Assembly: GCF_024749045.1 (NCBI RefSeq)
Contig: NZ_CP087184.1
Coordinates: 5,084,001-5,148,000, forward strand
Length of the DNA: 64,000 nucleotides
Direction: 5' to 3'
From: Pseudomonas sp. B21-028
Lineage (GTDB): Bacteria > Pseudomonadota > Gammaproteobacteria > Pseudomonadales > Pseudomonadaceae
Made by a program: the position numbers and the translations under genes. The notes beneath the pieces are model-generated. The model was not told the origin of the DNA, made no database searches, and saw nothing but the letters and a program-made list of their open reading frames with translations. Shown here in pieces: positions 41,990-52,720 of the stretch. Position 1 is the stretch's first letter; each line of letters opens with the position of its first letter.

Positions 41990-43044
41990 AAGGCTAGATC
42001 CTCAGGTGTGAATGTCATCTTGAATGAACGATAGGGAGCGAAATCGCTCGACTTCATTCCTTGCATTTCCGTCAATCGTCCAATGTTCTTGACCGCTGCA
42101 ACCGCCGAAGCATCGAAAGGTCCGTCGCCGCTGGACTTGGCCACGCTGACCGAGGCCACCGTACCGTCCGGCAACATGCCGATCTGCAATACTACCGTCA
42201 TGCCTTGGCGCGCCGAAGGTGGACGAGCCCAACCCTCTGCCGCCCGGGCACGAATCAGATCATCGAAGCTACCGGCGACTTCATCGCCTTGCTCATCGGC
42301 CAAGGCCTGCTGGCGCTGCGGCGTGTCGGAAAGCAGGTCTGCCAAGGCCTGGGCCTTCTTCTCTTCGGCAGATTTGCGCGCTGCGTCCTGGGCCTTTTTC
42401 TTGGCGGCGTCGGCGGCGGCTTTCTTCTTCGCGTCTTCGGCGACTTTCTTTTTCGCCTCGTCAGCTTCAGCTTTCTTCTTGGCGTCTTCGGCCGCTTTCT
42501 TCTTGGCGTCCTCGACAATCTTCTTCTTGGCCTCTTCGGCGGCCGCTTTCTTGGCCTCTTCCTCAGCGGCTTTCTTGGCTTCCTCTTCGGCTTTCTTCTT
42601 GGCTATATCAGCCAATTGTTTCTCTTCTGCCTTCTTGGCCTCGGCTTTTTTCGCTTCATCGGCTTTCTTGGCCTCGTCAGCTTTTTTCGCCTCGTCGGCC
42701 TTCTTCGCTTCCTCGGCCTTTTGAGCAGCTTCCTCTTTCTTTTGTTCCGCTGCCTTTATCGCCTCCTGCTCGACCTTCTTCTGCTCCATCTGCTCGACTT
42801 CAGTCTGCCGCGCAGCGGACTTCTTCGCCTCGCCGGCCAGCTTCTGGTTGGTCTGCGTGGTGGCCTGGCTCTTGGACTTGAGCTGATAAAGGGTCGCCTG
42901 CACGATTGGCTTGGCCGGCGGCAGCTCCGGCGTCATGGCAAAACTGACGAACAACATGCCGAACACCAGCACGTGCAGGCCGATTGCCAGAACACTGGGC
43001 CAGAAGTAGCTTTCCGAGGCGGACGGCTCTCGCTGTTGCTGCAT
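41986..43044 (-). CDS. tolA: Tol-Pal energy-transducing protein TolA
   Basis: A 352-residue protein. A single N-terminal span (about 16-36, [20 protein letters not shown]) anchors it in the inner membrane. A very long Ala/Lys/Glu-rich helix (about residues 75-240, made of KKADEA and KKAEE-type repeats) crosses the periplasm. The globular C-terminal domain (from about [20 protein letters not shown]) contacts TolB and Pal. It overlaps tolR by one base. The repeat segment is low-complexity, and open frames on the opposite strand are artefacts. Confidence 0.95.
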   Translation of the reverse strand: MQQQREPSASESYFWPSVLAIGLHVLVFGMLFVSFAMTPELPPAKPIVQATLYQLKSKSQATTQTNQKLAGEAKKSAARQTEVEQMEQKKVEQEAIKAAEQKKEEAAQKAEEAKKADEAKKADEAKKADEAKKAEAKKAEEKQLADIAKKKAEEEAKKAAEEEAKKAAAEEAKKKIVEDAKKKAAEDAKKKAEADEAKKKVAEDAKKKAAADAAKKKAQDAARKSAEEKKAQALADLLSDTPQRQQALADEQGDEVAGSFDDLIRARAAEGWARPPSARQGMTVVLQIGMLPDGTVASVSVAKSSGDGPFDASAVAAVKNIGRLTEMQGMKSSDFAPYRSFKMTFTPEDLAL

Positions 43045-43505
43045 CAGGGGGCCTCGGTGATCAAGCCAACATTACCGACCCCGGCTTTCTGCAGACCACC
43101 CATCGCGCCCATCACGGCACCGTAGTCGACGGTCTTGTCACCGCGAATGAAGACCTGGGTGCGTTTGCCGTTCTGGTTGCCATTATTGATGATCTTGGTC
43201 ACCGCATCGGTCATCTGGGGCAGGGTCATGGCCCGGTCCTGCTGCTTCTCGGTATCGACTTCGCTGCCAAGGTTCCAGTAGTAGGTCTTGTCAGCCTTGA
43301 TCGAAATGGTCAGGACCTGGGTGTTGTTGTCCTGCGGCAAGGCTTCGCTGGAAACCTTGGGCAGATCCACCTTCACGCCCTGATTGAGCATCGGTGCGGT
43401 CACCATGAAGATGACCAGCAGCACCAGCATCACGTCGATGTAGGGCACCACGTTCATCTCGGCAACCGGCTTGCGCTTGTTTCGGGCTCGAGCGATTAAA
43501 GCCAT
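43044..43505 (-). CDS. tolR: Tol-Pal proton-channel subunit TolR
   Basis: A 153-residue ExbD/TolR-family protein. The single span VVPYIDVMLVLLVIFMVTAP (about 19-38) carries the proton-handling aspartate at residue 24. The periplasmic domain follows (YYWNLGSEVD; VFIRGDKTVDYGAVM). With TolQ it uses the proton gradient to move TolA. GGTATTTCCCG precedes the ATG. It lies 14 bases after tolQ. Confidence 0.96.
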   Translation of the reverse strand: MALIARARNKRKPVAEMNVVPYIDVMLVLLVIFMVTAPMLNQGVKVDLPKVSSEALPQDNNTQVLTISIKADKTYYWNLGSEVDTEKQQDRAMTLPQMTDAVTKIINNGNQNGKRTQVFIRGDKTVDYGAVMGAMGGLQKAGVGNVGLITEAP

Positions 43506-43519
43506 CGGGAAATACCTGC

Positions 43520-44215
43520 TTATTCTTCGCTGGTGTGCACTTTGCGGTGCAGGATCGCCTGGAATTCATCGGCGAAGGTGTAGTAACGGCCGATCAGCGT
43601 CTCGCTGCGGGCAGCGAAGCGGTTGTAGGCGATAACGGCCGGGATCGCCGCGAACAGGCCAATGGCGGTGGCGACCAGCGCCTCGGCGATACCCGGGGCC
43701 ACGGTGGCCAGGGTTGCCTGCTGGGCGGAGGCCAGGCCACGGAAGGAGTTCATGATCCCCCACACCGTACCGAACAGGCCAATGTACGGACTGACCGAAC
43801 CGACGGTGGCCAGGAACGGCAGGCTCTGCTCCAGCTTTTCTTCTTCCCGGGAAATGGCCACGCGCATGGCACGGGCCACGCCTTCCATCACCGCTTCAGG
43901 GTCGACGCCTGGCTGCTGGCGCAAACGGGAGAACTCCTTGAAACCGGCACGGAAGATCTGCTCCACGCCCGAATCCGGATCCGGGTTGCTGCCCGCCTGG
44001 CGGTACAGCTTGGACAGGTCGATACCCGACCAGAAGCGCTCTTCAAAGCTCTCCAGGGCACGGCGACCGGCGCGCAGCAGGTTGCTGCGCTGAAAAATCA
44101 TGATCCATGAGGTCACCGATGCGGCTACCAGGGTCAGCATTACCAGTTGCACCACGACGCTGGCATTGCTGACCAGGCTCCACATGGAGGTATGGTCGAC
44201 GACGTTAGCTTCCAC
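43520..44215 (-). CDS. tolQ: Tol-Pal proton-channel subunit TolQ
   Basis: A 231-residue ExbB/TolQ-family protein with three spans: about 16-38 ([20 protein letters not shown]), 135-160 ([20 protein letters not shown]) and 170-195 ([20 protein letters not shown]). Conserved threonine and glycine residues in the last two line the proton path. GGAGATAAAGC precedes the start. It overlaps ybgC by 11 bases, showing tight coupling at the head of the tol cluster. Confidence 0.97.
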   Translation of the reverse strand: MEANVVDHTSMWSLVSNASVVVQLVMLTLVAASVTSWIMIFQRSNLLRAGRRALESFEERFWSGIDLSKLYRQAGSNPDPDSGVEQIFRAGFKEFSRLRQQPGVDPEAVMEGVARAMRVAISREEEKLEQSLPFLATVGSVSPYIGLFGTVWGIMNSFRGLASAQQATLATVAPGIAEALVATAIGLFAAIPAVIAYNRFAARSETLIGRYYTFADEFQAILHRKVHTSEE

Positions 44216-44672
44216 GCTTTATCTCCTGCTCTGAGTGTGTACCCGCGCCGCTCACGCCGGCAAAGGCCGCGCGTAGAGCTTCGGGAATGGCCCGGGGTTT
44301 CAAACTATGGGTGCGCACACAGGCCACCAAAAACTGCCCTTCACAGAGCAGCGCATTATCCGTAGCCCGCCTGACCTGCTGCTTGAAACGCAGGCTGACA
44401 CGGTTCAATTCGATGACATCGGCACTTACCAGAAGCTCGTCGTCCAGTCGCGCCGGCGCGTGGTAACGCGCTTCGCTGGAATGCACGACGAATAACAGGT
44501 CCTCCCCTGCCAGCGCGGATTGGGCAAAACCCAGTTCCCGCAGCCGTTCGGTTCGAGCCCGTTCCATAAACTTGAGGTAGTTGACGTAGTAAACGATGCC
44601 GCCGGCATCGGTGTCCTCGTAATAAACGCGACAGCGATGTGCGAACGACTCCAGCCCGTTTTGCGCGCGCAT
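44205..44672 (-). CDS. ybgC: YbgC family acyl-CoA thioesterase
   Basis: A 155-residue hotdog-fold thioesterase. The active-site stretch is [20 protein letters not shown], with the catalytic Asp near residue 21, and [15 protein letters not shown] follows. It hydrolyses acyl-CoA thioesters and is nearly always encoded before tolQ, where it may link phospholipid metabolism to the Tol system. It follows ruvB after 127 bases, a gap with no clear element apart from a possible promoter. Confidence 0.94.
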   Translation of the reverse strand: MRAQNGLESFAHRCRVYYEDTDAGGIVYYVNYLKFMERARTERLRELGFAQSALAGEDLLFVVHSSEARYHAPARLDDELLVSADVIELNRVSLRFKQQVRRATDNALLCEGQFLVACVRTHSLKPRAIPEALRAAFAGVSGAGTHSEQEIKRGS

Positions 44673-44799
44673 ACTCTAGTGCTTACTCCTCGGGTTGCCA
44701 ATCGGCGGCAACTGTTTTTTCATTCTCGAGTGCATAGACGCTCCGGACGTCGTCTGGGACAGCACAATCCGGAAAAAAGTCGCTGCATTAAAAAGTCGT

Positions 44800-45861
44800 T
44801 CAATCGTCCACGGCATCGAGGAATTCGTCTACCACCGGCATCTCGCCCATTCGTGTCGGGATGTTTAAGCCGAAGTGCAGGTAGGCATGGCGCGTCACCA
44901 CCCGCCCACGAGGGGTGCGCATGATGTAGCCCTGCTGGATCAGGTACGGCTCCAGTACATCCTCGATGGTATGGCGCTCTTCGCTGATGGCCGCGGCCAG
45001 GCTGTCCACGCCCACCGGACCACCGTCGAACTTCTCGATCATGGTCAGCAGCAGGCGCCGGTCCTGATGGTCGAAACCACGCTCGTCGATGTCCAGCAGG
45101 TTCAACGCCAGGTCGGCAATCGGCTTGGTGATGTGGCCCTTGGCCCGGACCTCGGCAAAATCCCGGACCCGGCGCAGCAGCCGGTTGGCGATCCGCGGCG
45201 TGCCCCGGGCCCGACGCGCCACTTCATAGGCGCCCTCCGGGTCCAGCGGCAACCCGAGGATGCCCGCCGAGCGACTGACGATCGTAGCCAGGTCCGCGTT
45301 GCTGTAGAACTCCAGGCGCTGGACGATGCCGAAACGGTCGCGCAGCGGGTTGGTGAGCATGCCGGCGCGGGTGGTGGCCCCCACCAGGGTGAAGGGTGGC
45401 AGGTCCAGCTTGATGGAACGCGCCGCCGGACCTTCGCCGATCATGATGTCGAGCTGGAAATCCTCCATGGCCGGGTACAGCACTTCCTCGACAATCGGCG
45501 ACAACCGATGGATTTCGTCGATGAACAATACGTCGTGGGGCTCGAGGTTGGTCAACAGCGCCGCCAGGTCACCCGGACGCTCGAGGACCGGACCGGACGT
45601 GCTCTTGATCGACACGCCCATTTCCTGGGCAATGATGTTGGCCAGGGTGGTCTTGCCCAGGCCCGGCGGGCCGAAGATCAAGGTGTGGTCCAGCGACTCG
45701 CTACGCCCACGGGCCGCCTGGATGAACAACTCCATCTGCTCGCGCACGGTCGGTTGGCCGATGTAGTCGGCCAGGCTGACGGGGCGAATCGCACGGTCCT
45801 GGACTTCTTCACGGTCACGGGGCGCCCCCGTGGCGGCGATCAGGCGGTCAGCTTCAATCAC
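44800..45861 (-). CDS. ruvB: Holliday junction branch-migration ATPase RuvB
   Basis: A 353-residue AAA+ helicase motor. Walker [10 protein letters not shown] is near residue 64, Walker [11 protein letters not shown] near 115, then [20 protein letters not shown] and a C-terminal winged helix ([20 protein letters not shown]). It pumps DNA through RuvA tetramers at four-way junctions. It starts with GTG at 45861 immediately after the ruvA stop, so the two are coupled. Confidence 0.97.
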   Translation of the reverse strand: MIEADRLIAATGAPRDREEVQDRAIRPVSLADYIGQPTVREQMELFIQAARGRSESLDHTLIFGPPGLGKTTLANIIAQEMGVSIKSTSGPVLERPGDLAALLTNLEPHDVLFIDEIHRLSPIVEEVLYPAMEDFQLDIMIGEGPAARSIKLDLPPFTLVGATTRAGMLTNPLRDRFGIVQRLEFYSNADLATIVSRSAGILGLPLDPEGAYEVARRARGTPRIANRLLRRVRDFAEVRAKGHITKPIADLALNLLDIDERGFDHQDRRLLLTMIEKFDGGPVGVDSLAAAISEERHTIEDVLEPYLIQQGYIMRTPRGRVVTRHAYLHFGLNIPTRMGEMPVVDEFLDAVDD

Positions 45862-46470
45862 TTAGATCATTCCCTTCAGGGCACGACGAATCATGTCTTC
45901 AGTACTCAAGCCTTTTTCCTTGATGGCGGAAATCGCCTTGCTGGCCTCCTGCGGCTTGTAGCCCAGGGAGATCAGCGCAGTGACCGCGTCGTTCTCGGCA
46001 CTGGCCGTCGGCACCGGCGCATCCGGCTGGTTCGGCACCAGCGCGAACATGGCTGGCACCGCTTCCCAGGCCTTGAAGCGATCCTTGAGTTCCACCAGCA
46101 GGCGTTCGGCGGTTTTCTTGCCGACACCCGGCACCTTGGTCAAGGCCGAGGTGTCCTGGGATTGCACGCAACGTACCAGTTCGTCGACTTCCAGGCTCGA
46201 CATCAAGGCCAGCGCCAGTTTCGGGCCGACACCATTGAGGCGGATCAACTCACGGAAGAAATCCCGCTCACGCTTGCCGACAAAGCCATAGAGTAACTGC
46301 GCATCCTCGCGCACGACCAAATGGGTGTGCAACGTCAGCGGCTCACCGACCGACGGCAAGCGATACAGCGTGGTCATGGGCACTTCCAGCTCATAGCCCA
46401 GGCCATTTACATCCAGAATCAGGTGCGGCGGCTGTTTTTCAGCCAGGGTGCCGCGCAAGCGTCCAATCAC
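45862..46470 (-). CDS. ruvA: Holliday junction DNA-binding protein RuvA
   Basis: A 202-residue protein. The N-terminal OB fold ([20 protein letters not shown]) is followed by helix-hairpin-helix motifs ([38 protein letters not shown]). A C-terminal domain (about 155-202) regulates RuvB. It holds Holliday junctions in square-planar form. It lies about 114 bases after ruvC. Confidence 0.97.
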   Translation of the reverse strand: MIGRLRGTLAEKQPPHLILDVNGLGYELEVPMTTLYRLPSVGEPLTLHTHLVVREDAQLLYGFVGKRERDFFRELIRLNGVGPKLALALMSSLEVDELVRCVQSQDTSALTKVPGVGKKTAERLLVELKDRFKAWEAVPAMFALVPNQPDAPVPTASAENDAVTALISLGYKPQEASKAISAIKEKGLSTEDMIRRALKGMI

Positions 46471-46584
46471 GTTTCAGATCCTTGGGCGTTGACCAGCCGC
46501 TGGCTGGCGAATAACAGCCCGGGCGTGAAGGCCGACGACACAGGCGCAACAGACTCGGGCTCATGAATGAGTGCGCTGATGCTA

Positions 46585-47109
46585 TCAGAGACGCAGGCGC
46601 CCGCCACGACTGCGTGCGGTTCCCAGACCATGAGGCAACAAACTGGAACGGGTATGGGCATGGCAAATGGCGATAGCCAGGGCGTCAGAGGCGTCAATCT
46701 GCGGCTTGCTGACCAGTTTCAACAGGTGCATCACCATCATTTGCACCTGCTCCTTGTTTGCCGCCCCCGTTCCGACGACCGCCTGCTTGACCTGGGTCGC
46801 GGTGTACTCGGCAATCTCCAGGCTTTCCTCGGCGCCGGCAACAATCGCCGCCCCCCGGGCCTGCCCCAGCTTCAAGGCGGAATCGGCATTGCGCGCCATG
46901 AAGACCTTTTCGATGCCCATGGTGACCGGGCCGTAGGTCTGGATGACTTCGCGCACCCCGCGATAAACGATCTGCAGGCGCTCATGCAGCTCACCTGCCC
47001 CGGTGCGGATGCAGCCGGACGCCACATACACGCAGCCGCGCCCGGTATCGCGAACCACGCCGTAACCGGTAATGCGCGAACCGGGGTCGATGCCAAGGAT
47101 TAAAGTCAT
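46585..47109 (-). CDS. ruvC: Holliday junction resolvase RuvC
   Basis: A 174-residue endonuclease that cuts Holliday junctions symmetrically. The catalytic aspartate is in [16 protein letters not shown] (residue 8), the glutamate in [20 protein letters not shown] (near 68), and closing acidic residues in [12 protein letters not shown] (near 140). The start at 47109 fits the family; the longer frame to 47250 runs into a repeat. It is the first gene of the ruvCAB group. The long palindrome at 47206-47338 lies upstream. Confidence 0.96.
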   Translation of the reverse strand: MTLILGIDPGSRITGYGVVRDTGRGCVYVASGCIRTGAGELHERLQIVYRGVREVIQTYGPVTMGIEKVFMARNADSALKLGQARGAAIVAGAEESLEIAEYTATQVKQAVVGTGAANKEQVQMMVMHLLKLVSKPQIDASDALAIAICHAHTRSSLLPHGLGTARSRGGRLRL

Positions 47110-47205
47110 AACGCCTGCGAAAGGTAGTGCGGTTGCAAATGAGGATACAGCAAGGGCTTGACCCAATGCCGGTGACGCACGATATGTAAAGCCGAGCAAT
47201 TTCCC

Positions 47206-47338
47206 TGTGACGAGGGGATTGATCCCCGCTGGGTCGCGAAGCGACCCCAAATCCTGCAGCTCGGTGCATCAGGCAGATTGAGTTGACTGGTTTGGGGCTG
47301 TCACGCAGCCCAGCGGGGATAAATCCCCTCGCCACAGG
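47206..47338. repeat. Long intergenic palindrome, family copy 3
   Basis: The left arm GACGAGGGGATTGATCCCCG, with CTGGGTCGCGAAGCGACCC, pairs with GGGGCTGTCACGCAGCCCAG and CGGGGATAAATCCCCTCGCC. It shares the word AGGCAGATTGA and its arms with 28908-29063. Pairing is imperfect in the central section. It occupies half of the gap between yebC and ruvC. Confidence 0.85.
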
Positions 47339-47365
47339 GTTCCGCTAAACTGATCACATTGGGGA

Positions 47366-48112
47366 TCAGCCTAGCTGTTCAGCCACCGATTCCGGAATAT
47401 CGGCATTGGAATAGACGTTCTGCACGTCATCCAGGTCTTCGAGCATGTCGATCAGCTTGAGCACTTTCTCGGCGCCTTCAAGATCCAGTTCGGCGCTGGT
47501 GGTCGGCTGCATGACGATTTCCGCGTCGACGGGCTTGAACCCGGCGGCCTCCAAGGCATTACGCACGGCATAGAAGCTGGCGAACGACGTGAAGACATCG
47601 AACGAGCCGTCTTCATGGCTGACCACATCATCGGCATCGGCCTCCAGGGCCGCTTCCGTCAGGGCATCTTCATCGAGGCCCGGCGCGAAGCTGATCTGCC
47701 CCTTGCGCTCGAACAGATAAGCCACCGAACCGTCGGTACCAAGGTTGCCACCGCACTTGCTGAAGGCATGACGCACGGCAGCGGCGGTACGGTTGCGATT
47801 ATCGGTCATACACTCGACCATCACCGCCACGCCTCCCGGGCCATAACCTTCATAGGTCAGCTCTTCAACGTTATCGGCCTCGGTCGCACCGGCGCCACGG
47901 GCGATGGCCCGGTCGATGATGTCGCGGCTCATGTTGGCACCGAGCGCCTTGTCCAGGGCCAGGCGCAAACGCGGGTTGGACCCCGGATCGCCGCCACCCT
48001 GGCGGGCCGCGACCGTCAGCTCACGGATCCACTTGGTAAAGATCTTGCCCCTCTTGGCATCCTGACGTTCTTTGCGGTGCTTGATGTTCGCCCACTTGGA
48101 ATGACCTGCCAT
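47366..48112 (-). CDS. YebC/PmpR family regulatory protein
   Basis: A 248-residue protein of the universal YebC family. It begins [20 protein letters not shown]; further features are [20 protein letters not shown] and [20 protein letters not shown]. In P. aeruginosa PmpR is reported to repress a quorum-sensing regulator; recent work on the wider family points to easing of ribosome stalling. ATG at 48112 was chosen from the family start. It lies between aspS and ruvC, the normal Pseudomonas order. Confidence 0.95.
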   Translation of the reverse strand: MAGHSKWANIKHRKERQDAKRGKIFTKWIRELTVAARQGGGDPGSNPRLRLALDKALGANMSRDIIDRAIARGAGATEADNVEELTYEGYGPGGVAVMVECMTDNRNRTAAAVRHAFSKCGGNLGTDGSVAYLFERKGQISFAPGLDEDALTEAALEADADDVVSHEDGSFDVFTSFASFYAVRNALEAAGFKPVDAEIVMQPTTSAELDLEGAEKVLKLIDMLEDLDDVQNVYSNADIPESVAEQLG

Positions 48113-48193
48113 AACTCGCTCCGGTTCTTCTTGAAACGTTGCCCGCCCCGCGCTCGCACGGTGGCAGACAAGCAGAAATATCGACACCAACGA

Positions 48194-48218
48194 AAAGGCG
48201 CATCCGAAGATGCGCCTT
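48194..48218 (-). terminator. Terminator after aspS
   Basis: On the minus strand AAGGCGCATC-ttcg-GATGCGCCTTTT: a 10-base stem with a stable TTCG loop and a short T-run, 12 bases after the aspS stop. Confidence 0.88.
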
Positions 48219-48230
48219 CAGGTGTCAGCC

Positions 48231-50006
48231 TTACTCAGCCTTTGGCTGTTCACGCAGGCGGATGTGCAGCTCGCGCAGCGCCTTGGCATCCACCGCACCC
48301 GGGGCCTGGGTCATGACATCGGCCGCGCTCTGGGTTTTCGGGAATGCGATCACTTCACGGATCGACTGGGCACCGGTCATCAGCATCACCAGGCGATCCA
48401 GGCCGAAGGCCAGGCCACCATGGGGCGGTGCACCGAACTTCAGGGCGTCGAGCAGGAAGCCGAATTTCTCTTCCTGTTCCGCTTCGTCGATGCCCAGCAG
48501 ACGGAACACCGCCTGCTGCATGTCCTTGCGGTGGATACGGATCGAACCGCCACCCAGCTCGGTGCCGTTCAGAACCATGTCGTAGGCACGCGACAAAGCG
48601 GTAGCCGGGTTGGCTTCCAGCTCTTGCGGCGTGCATTTCGGCGCGGTGAACGGGTGATGCAGGGCGGTGAAGCTGCCATCGTCGTTTTCTTCGAACATCG
48701 GGAAGTCAACGACCCACAACGGCGCCCATTCGCAAGTCAGCAGTTCCAGGTCGTGGCCGACCTTGATCCGCAACGCCCCCAGGGCTTCGCTGACGATCTT
48801 GGCCTTGTCGGCGCCGAAGAACACGATGTCGCCATCGACCGCGCCGACGCGATCGAGGATCACGTTCAGGTTGGCTTCAGGGATGTTCTTGACGATCGGC
48901 GATTGCAGGCCTTCGACGCCTTTGGCGCGCTCGTTGACCTTGATGTACGCCAGGCCCTTGGCCCCGTAGATGCCGACGAACTTGGTGTAGTCGTCGATCT
49001 TGCTGCGCGGCATGCTCGCCGCACCCGGCACGCGCAAGGCGGCTACGCGGCATTTCGGATCGTTGGCCGGACCGCTGAAGACCTTGAATTCGACGTCCTT
49101 GAGCTGGTCGGCCACGTCCACCAGTTCCAGCGGGATACGCAGGTCCGGCTTGTCGGAACCGTAGCGGCGCATGGCCTCGTCCCAGGTCATGTGCGGGAAG
49201 TCACCGAACTCCAGACCCAGCACTTCCTTGAACAGGTTGCGGATCATGCCTTCGGTCAGGCCCATGATGTCTTTTTCGTCGAGGAAGCTGGTCTCGATGT
49301 CGATCTGAGTGAACTCAGGCTGACGGTCGGCACGCAGGTCTTCGTCGCGGAAGCACTTGGCGATCTGGTAGTAGCGGTCGAAGCCGGCCACCATCAGCAG
49401 CTGCTTGAACAACTGCGGCGATTGCGGCAGGGCGAAGAAGCTGCCGGGGTGGGTACGGCTCGGCACCAGGTAGTCGCGGGCGCCTTCCGGCGTGGCCCGG
49501 GTCAGGATCGGCGTCTCGACGTCGAGGAAGCCGTTCTCGTCCAGGTAGCGACGGATGCTGGTGGTCATGCGCGAACGCAGGCGCAGCTTCTCGGCCATTT
49601 CCGGACGACGCAGGTCGATGAAGCGATAGCGCAGGCGGGTTTCTTCGCCCACGTCGGAAAATTCGTTGAGCGGGAACGGCGGAGTTTCCGCTTCGTTGAG
49701 CACTTCCAGCTCATGACCCAGCACTTCGATCATGCCGGACGCCATGTTGGCATTGCCGGCACCGGCCGGACGCAGGCGCACCTTGCCGGTGATCTTGACC
49801 ACGTATTCGCTGCGCACGCGGTCGGCGGTGGCGAAGGTTTCAGCACGGTCCGGATCGAACACTACCTGGGCCAGGCCTTCACGATCACGGATATCGAGGA
49901 AAATCACCCCGCCATGGTCACGGCGACGATGGACCCATCCGCAAAGAGTAACTTCCTGACCTTCCAGGCTTTCGTTCAGTTGGCCGCAATAATGGCTGCG
50001 CATCAT
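48231..50006 (-). CDS. aspS: Aspartyl-tRNA synthetase
   Basis: A 591-residue class II synthetase charging tRNA-Asp, probably also tRNA-Asn as in other non-discriminating pseudomonad enzymes. The N-terminal OB anticodon domain reads [20 protein letters not shown]. Motif 2 is in [19 protein letters not shown]; motif 3 in [15 protein letters not shown]. The bacterial insertion (GAD) domain lies about 290-420. It follows a zinc-ribbon gene on the same strand by 75 bases. Confidence 0.98.
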   Translation of the reverse strand: MMRSHYCGQLNESLEGQEVTLCGWVHRRRDHGGVIFLDIRDREGLAQVVFDPDRAETFATADRVRSEYVVKITGKVRLRPAGAGNANMASGMIEVLGHELEVLNEAETPPFPLNEFSDVGEETRLRYRFIDLRRPEMAEKLRLRSRMTTSIRRYLDENGFLDVETPILTRATPEGARDYLVPSRTHPGSFFALPQSPQLFKQLLMVAGFDRYYQIAKCFRDEDLRADRQPEFTQIDIETSFLDEKDIMGLTEGMIRNLFKEVLGLEFGDFPHMTWDEAMRRYGSDKPDLRIPLELVDVADQLKDVEFKVFSGPANDPKCRVAALRVPGAASMPRSKIDDYTKFVGIYGAKGLAYIKVNERAKGVEGLQSPIVKNIPEANLNVILDRVGAVDGDIVFFGADKAKIVSEALGALRIKVGHDLELLTCEWAPLWVVDFPMFEENDDGSFTALHHPFTAPKCTPQELEANPATALSRAYDMVLNGTELGGGSIRIHRKDMQQAVFRLLGIDEAEQEEKFGFLLDALKFGAPPHGGLAFGLDRLVMLMTGAQSIREVIAFPKTQSAADVMTQAPGAVDAKALRELHIRLREQPKAE

Positions 50007-50081
50007 GGTAGTGGTTTCACTTCTCGTAATTCGACATTCGGTTGGAGGTCCTGCCCATGCAAGAACCCGCGCGTATTCATC

Positions 50082-50303
50082 TCAGTCAGCTTTGTCGCCA
50101 CCGGCGAGGTTCTTCTTCGCGCCGGTCTTGAAGTCGGTTTCATACCAGCCCGTACCGCCGAGACGGAAACCCGGCATGGACAGCATCTTTTTCAGTTCCG
50201 GGGCCTGGCAGGCTGGGCAGTCGACCAGCGGTGCTTCGCTGATCTTTTGGATGGCTTCCATCTGATGACCACAGGAAGCACATTGATAGTCGTACATCGG
50301 CAT
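50082..50303 (-). CDS. FmdB family zinc-ribbon protein
   Basis: A 73-residue protein starting MPMYDYQCASCGHQMEAIQK. Two CxxC pairs (CASC near residue 8, CPAC near 29) form a rubredoxin-like zinc ribbon of the FmdB/CxxC_CXXC_SSSS family. The function is not established; some members are thought to be regulators. It commonly lies just before aspS in pseudomonads, as here. The reading frame ends in a charged tail (AKKNLAGGDKAD). Confidence 0.9.
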   Translation of the reverse strand: MPMYDYQCASCGHQMEAIQKISEAPLVDCPACQAPELKKMLSMPGFRLGGTGWYETDFKTGAKKNLAGGDKAD

Positions 50304-50483
50304 GGGTTGTCTCGGCGATCAGGTTAATCGCGCAAAAGCTGGGCTTTGCGGCAAAGAGCGGGATTATATCCATTAAATGCAGCCTGTGCAGCCGTAGGGG
50401 CGTTCTCCATTCGTTTCCCACGGGACGGGAAACGAATCTGGAAGCCCCCAAGGCTCCCCAGGGCACCTACCGGCCCGGCCGGG

Positions 50484-50834
50484 TCACCGCGAGGCCCCAC
50501 GCCAGTGACGCTCCACGACCTCCATGCCAGCCTCCTTCAAACTGTGCACCACGCAGACGACACGCACCAGGCCGCTGAAATTGCGGACCCCGCCGTGGCG
50601 CAGGTGCACCTCCCTGTCGACATGGGACAACAGGGCGTTGACGGAACAGTTGTTGAGCTGGGCCATGTCGCCGAGAATCTCCCAATAGACCCGCTCCAGC
50701 CGAAGACAGGTGGCGAAACCATTCAAACGGATGGATCGGGACAAGGGCCGGGCCAGCTGCATATCGAATCCACTGACGAACGGGTCGACCTCGATGGACT
50801 GTGCCCCCTCCCTTGGTTCTTTTCCTTGAATCAT
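50484..50834 (-). CDS. Ribbon-helix-helix domain protein
   Basis: A 116-residue protein. The central part (FDMQLARPLSRSIRLNGFAT followed by RLERVYWEILGDMAQLNNCS) matches a ribbon-helix-helix domain of the type found in arylsulfate sulfotransferase-like or DUF-type RHH proteins, so it may bind DNA. ATG at 50834 has AGGAG 10 bases upstream and is preferred to a start at 50882. It is a single gene; the 180-base gap toward the zinc-ribbon gene (50304-50483) shows no clear element. Target unknown. Confidence 0.72.
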   Translation of the reverse strand: MIQGKEPREGAQSIEVDPFVSGFDMQLARPLSRSIRLNGFATCLRLERVYWEILGDMAQLNNCSVNALLSHVDREVHLRHGGVRNFSGLVRVVCVVHSLKEAGMEVVERHWRGASR

Positions 50835-51107
50835 ACCGTCGACACTCCTTTGCCATACGAACCTCTCAGTCAGGACAACCAATCTGATGCCCTATGGAAG
50901 CTCAACGGAGTCGCCAGATCCAGATGACTTTTTGACCAGCAACGTAGGACAAGCCAACAGCAGATAGACGATGAATTACATCGTCCTACACGCGATGGGT
51001 TACCCCACAGCAGGCGCACGACTGATCGGAAAGCCCGATATAAGGAAACCAACGGTCGCGGCACACGGGCGATGATGCCACTTGCCCCACCATCGCCCGC
51101 CGGAGAC

Positions 51108-51581
51108 TTACCGCTCGTCCAGCAGAGAGCGCAGCATCCACGCGGTCTTTTCATGAACCTGCATGCGCTGGGTCAGCAGATCGGCGGTCGGCTCATCGCT
51201 GACCTTGTCCAGCAAGGGGAAGATGCCACGGGCCGTGCGCGTCACCGCCTCCTGGCCATCGACCAGTTGCCGGATCATGTCTTCGGCACCGGGTACGCCC
51301 TCCTCTTCCTTGATGGAAGACAAGCGTGCGTACACCGAATAGGCCCCAGGTGCGGGAAAGCCGAGCGCACGAATGCGCTCGGCAATCAGATCCACCGCCA
51401 GCGCCAATTCGTTGTATTGCTCCTCGAACATCAGATGCAGGGTCCGAAACATCGGCCCCGTGACGTTCCAGTGGAAATTGTGGGTCTTGAGATACAACAC
51501 ATAGGTGTCCGACAGCAGGCGCGAGAGCCCGTCGACGATGGACTTGCGATCTTCTTCACTGATACCGATATCAATAGCCAT
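51108..51581 (-). CDS. Dps-like ferritin family protein
   Basis: A 157-residue four-helix ferritin-like protein of the Dps/bacterioferritin group. Ferroxidase ligands are seen in [20 protein letters not shown] (His and Asp/Glu positions near residues 33-60) and [20 protein letters not shown]. It stores iron as ferric mineral and protects DNA from peroxide. CAGGAGATCAACCAAC precedes the ATG at 51581; longer readings run into the REP pair. It corresponds in position to the Dps-like gene near aspS in P. aeruginosa. Confidence 0.92.
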   Translation of the reverse strand: MAIDIGISEEDRKSIVDGLSRLLSDTYVLYLKTHNFHWNVTGPMFRTLHLMFEEQYNELALAVDLIAERIRALGFPAPGAYSVYARLSSIKEEEGVPGAEDMIRQLVDGQEAVTRTARGIFPLLDKVSDEPTADLLTQRMQVHEKTAWMLRSLLDER

Positions 51582-51731
51582 GTTGGTTGATCTCCTGACG
51601 GTGATGAATTCCACAGCGTAGCGGGTGTTGCCTCCTGTGGCCTGCGACAAATCGCCTGCCCTCCTGAACCGACAAGCCAAGACGCAGGCCGGTTCCAGGC
51701 TATCCGCTATCAGCAGGATAAACACCGCTCC

Positions 51732-51823
51732 CTGTGGGAGCGAGCCCGCTCGCGATGGCGGTCTGTCAGTTGATGCAGGTATTGCTGACCCGCCGCCATC
51801 GCGAGCAGGCTCGCTCCTACAGG
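51732..51823. repeat. REP doublet, inverted
   Basis: CCTGTGGGAGCGAGCCCGCTCG and the inverted GCGAGCAGGCTCGCTCCTACAGG, about 45 bases apart. It sits between the divergent Dps-like and cold-shock genes; here the arms carry two changes from the consensus (CCCGCT and CTCCTAC). Confidence 0.9.
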
Positions 51824-51872
51824 CGTACAGCTCTCCGGCCGACGAACAGCGCGGCACACACCTGTTACGAGT

Positions 51873-51901
51873 TTGAGAAGGCCCGGGCTTTGCTGTTAAA
51901 T
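51873..51901 (+). promoter_or_regulatory. Possible sigma-70 promoter for the membrane cold-shock gene
   Basis: TTGAGA at 51873 and TTAAAT at 51896, with a 17-base spacer. The leader to the ATG at 52045 would be about 135 bases. This is motif-based only. Confidence 0.4.
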
Positions 51902-52044
51902 AGGCAGTGTGTCGCTACGCCTATTTTCCTGGGTGTGGCGCATAGGCTGATTCGGGTACGTGTCCAGCGCCTCTCATTGTTCTGAAGCGAACCGCACCCG
52001 ACCAGCTCTTCCTTGTGATCCGTCTTAACCGTGAGCCAATCAAA

Positions 52045-52650
52045 ATGTTGAAAATCGTCCACTTGCTAATGGGCGCAGCTGCCCTGCTGCTGTCCTTCAT
52101 CCCTAGCCTGGGTTCCGAAGCCACACCTTACCTGCAACATCCCGATGCGCTTTACCTGGCCTTCTTCGGCCTGCTCAACCTGACCCTCGCACCTGTCATT
52201 CCTTACTGGCACAAAGGTCCTCGTCATCAACTGCAAAACCTGGTCAGCGTACTGCTGGTGCTGGCCGTTGCCCTGCAAACCCTGAGCCTGCTGGCTCCGA
52301 TGCCGGAAATCAGCGGCCAACCGGCCGTCCTGTTCAGCCTCGCCGCGGCGCTGCTTGCCGTGGCACTGCACCTGGCCGTCAGCTTCTACAGGAAGTCGTC
52401 GCCGACCGCCGCGCCGCAGAACTACGACATGTCCAACCGCGATACCGGCACCGTGAAGTGGTTCAACACCTCCAAGGGCTTCGGCTTTATCTCCCGCGAT
52501 TCCGGCGATGATATTTTCGTGCATTTCCGGGCCATTCGCGGCGAAGGCCATCGCGTCCTGGTCGAAGGCCAGCGCGTGGAGTTTTCCGTGATGCACCGCG
52601 ACAAAGGCCTGCAAGCCGAAGACGTCATCGCCGCACTGCCGCGCCGCTGA
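52045..52650 (+). CDS. Membrane-anchored cold-shock domain protein
   Basis: A 201-residue fusion. The N-terminal half has four hydrophobic spans (about 3-21, 35-54, 65-85 and 93-114). The C-terminal half (129-197) is a complete cold-shock domain: [20 protein letters not shown] with RNP1 KGFGFIS and RNP2 DIFVHF. The RNA-binding part should face the cytoplasm. The ATG at 52045 has a weak GTGAG upstream; a GTG at 52015 is possible. An internal ATG at 52429 would give a free 73-residue cold-shock protein but has no ribosome site. P. aeruginosa has a cold-shock gene in the same place. The function of the membrane part is unknown. Confidence 0.85.
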   Translation: MLKIVHLLMGAAALLLSFIPSLGSEATPYLQHPDALYLAFFGLLNLTLAPVIPYWHKGPRHQLQNLVSVLLVLAVALQTLSLLAPMPEISGQPAVLFSLAAALLAVALHLAVSFYRKSSPTAAPQNYDMSNRDTGTVKWFNTSKGFGFISRDSGDDIFVHFRAIRGEGHRVLVEGQRVEFSVMHRDKGLQAEDVIAALPRR

Positions 52651-52661
52651 TCCCAGGCATG

Positions 52662-52701
52662 AAAAAACCGCGAGCAGCCAGGCTGCATCGCGGTTTTTTT
52701 A
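52662..52701. terminator. Bidirectional terminator between convergent genes
   Basis: AAAAAACCGCGA-gcagccaggctgca-TCGCGGTTTTTTT: a strong stem (with inner GCAGCC/GGCTGC pairing) flanked by A- and T-runs. It ends both the cold-shock gene and slyX. Confidence 0.92.
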
Positions 52702-52720
52702 TGCCCTGTCACTCGGGCGA

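Noticed and set aside
42061..43125. A 354-codon plus-strand frame opposite tolA, rich in Leu/Phe/Gly, resembling a membrane protein
   Set aside because: It is the complement of the Ala/Lys/Glu repeats of tolA; the hydrophobic look is an artefact.
48210..50327. A 705-codon plus-strand frame opposite aspS
   Set aside because: aspS is certain on the minus strand and this frame has no family match or separate promoter.
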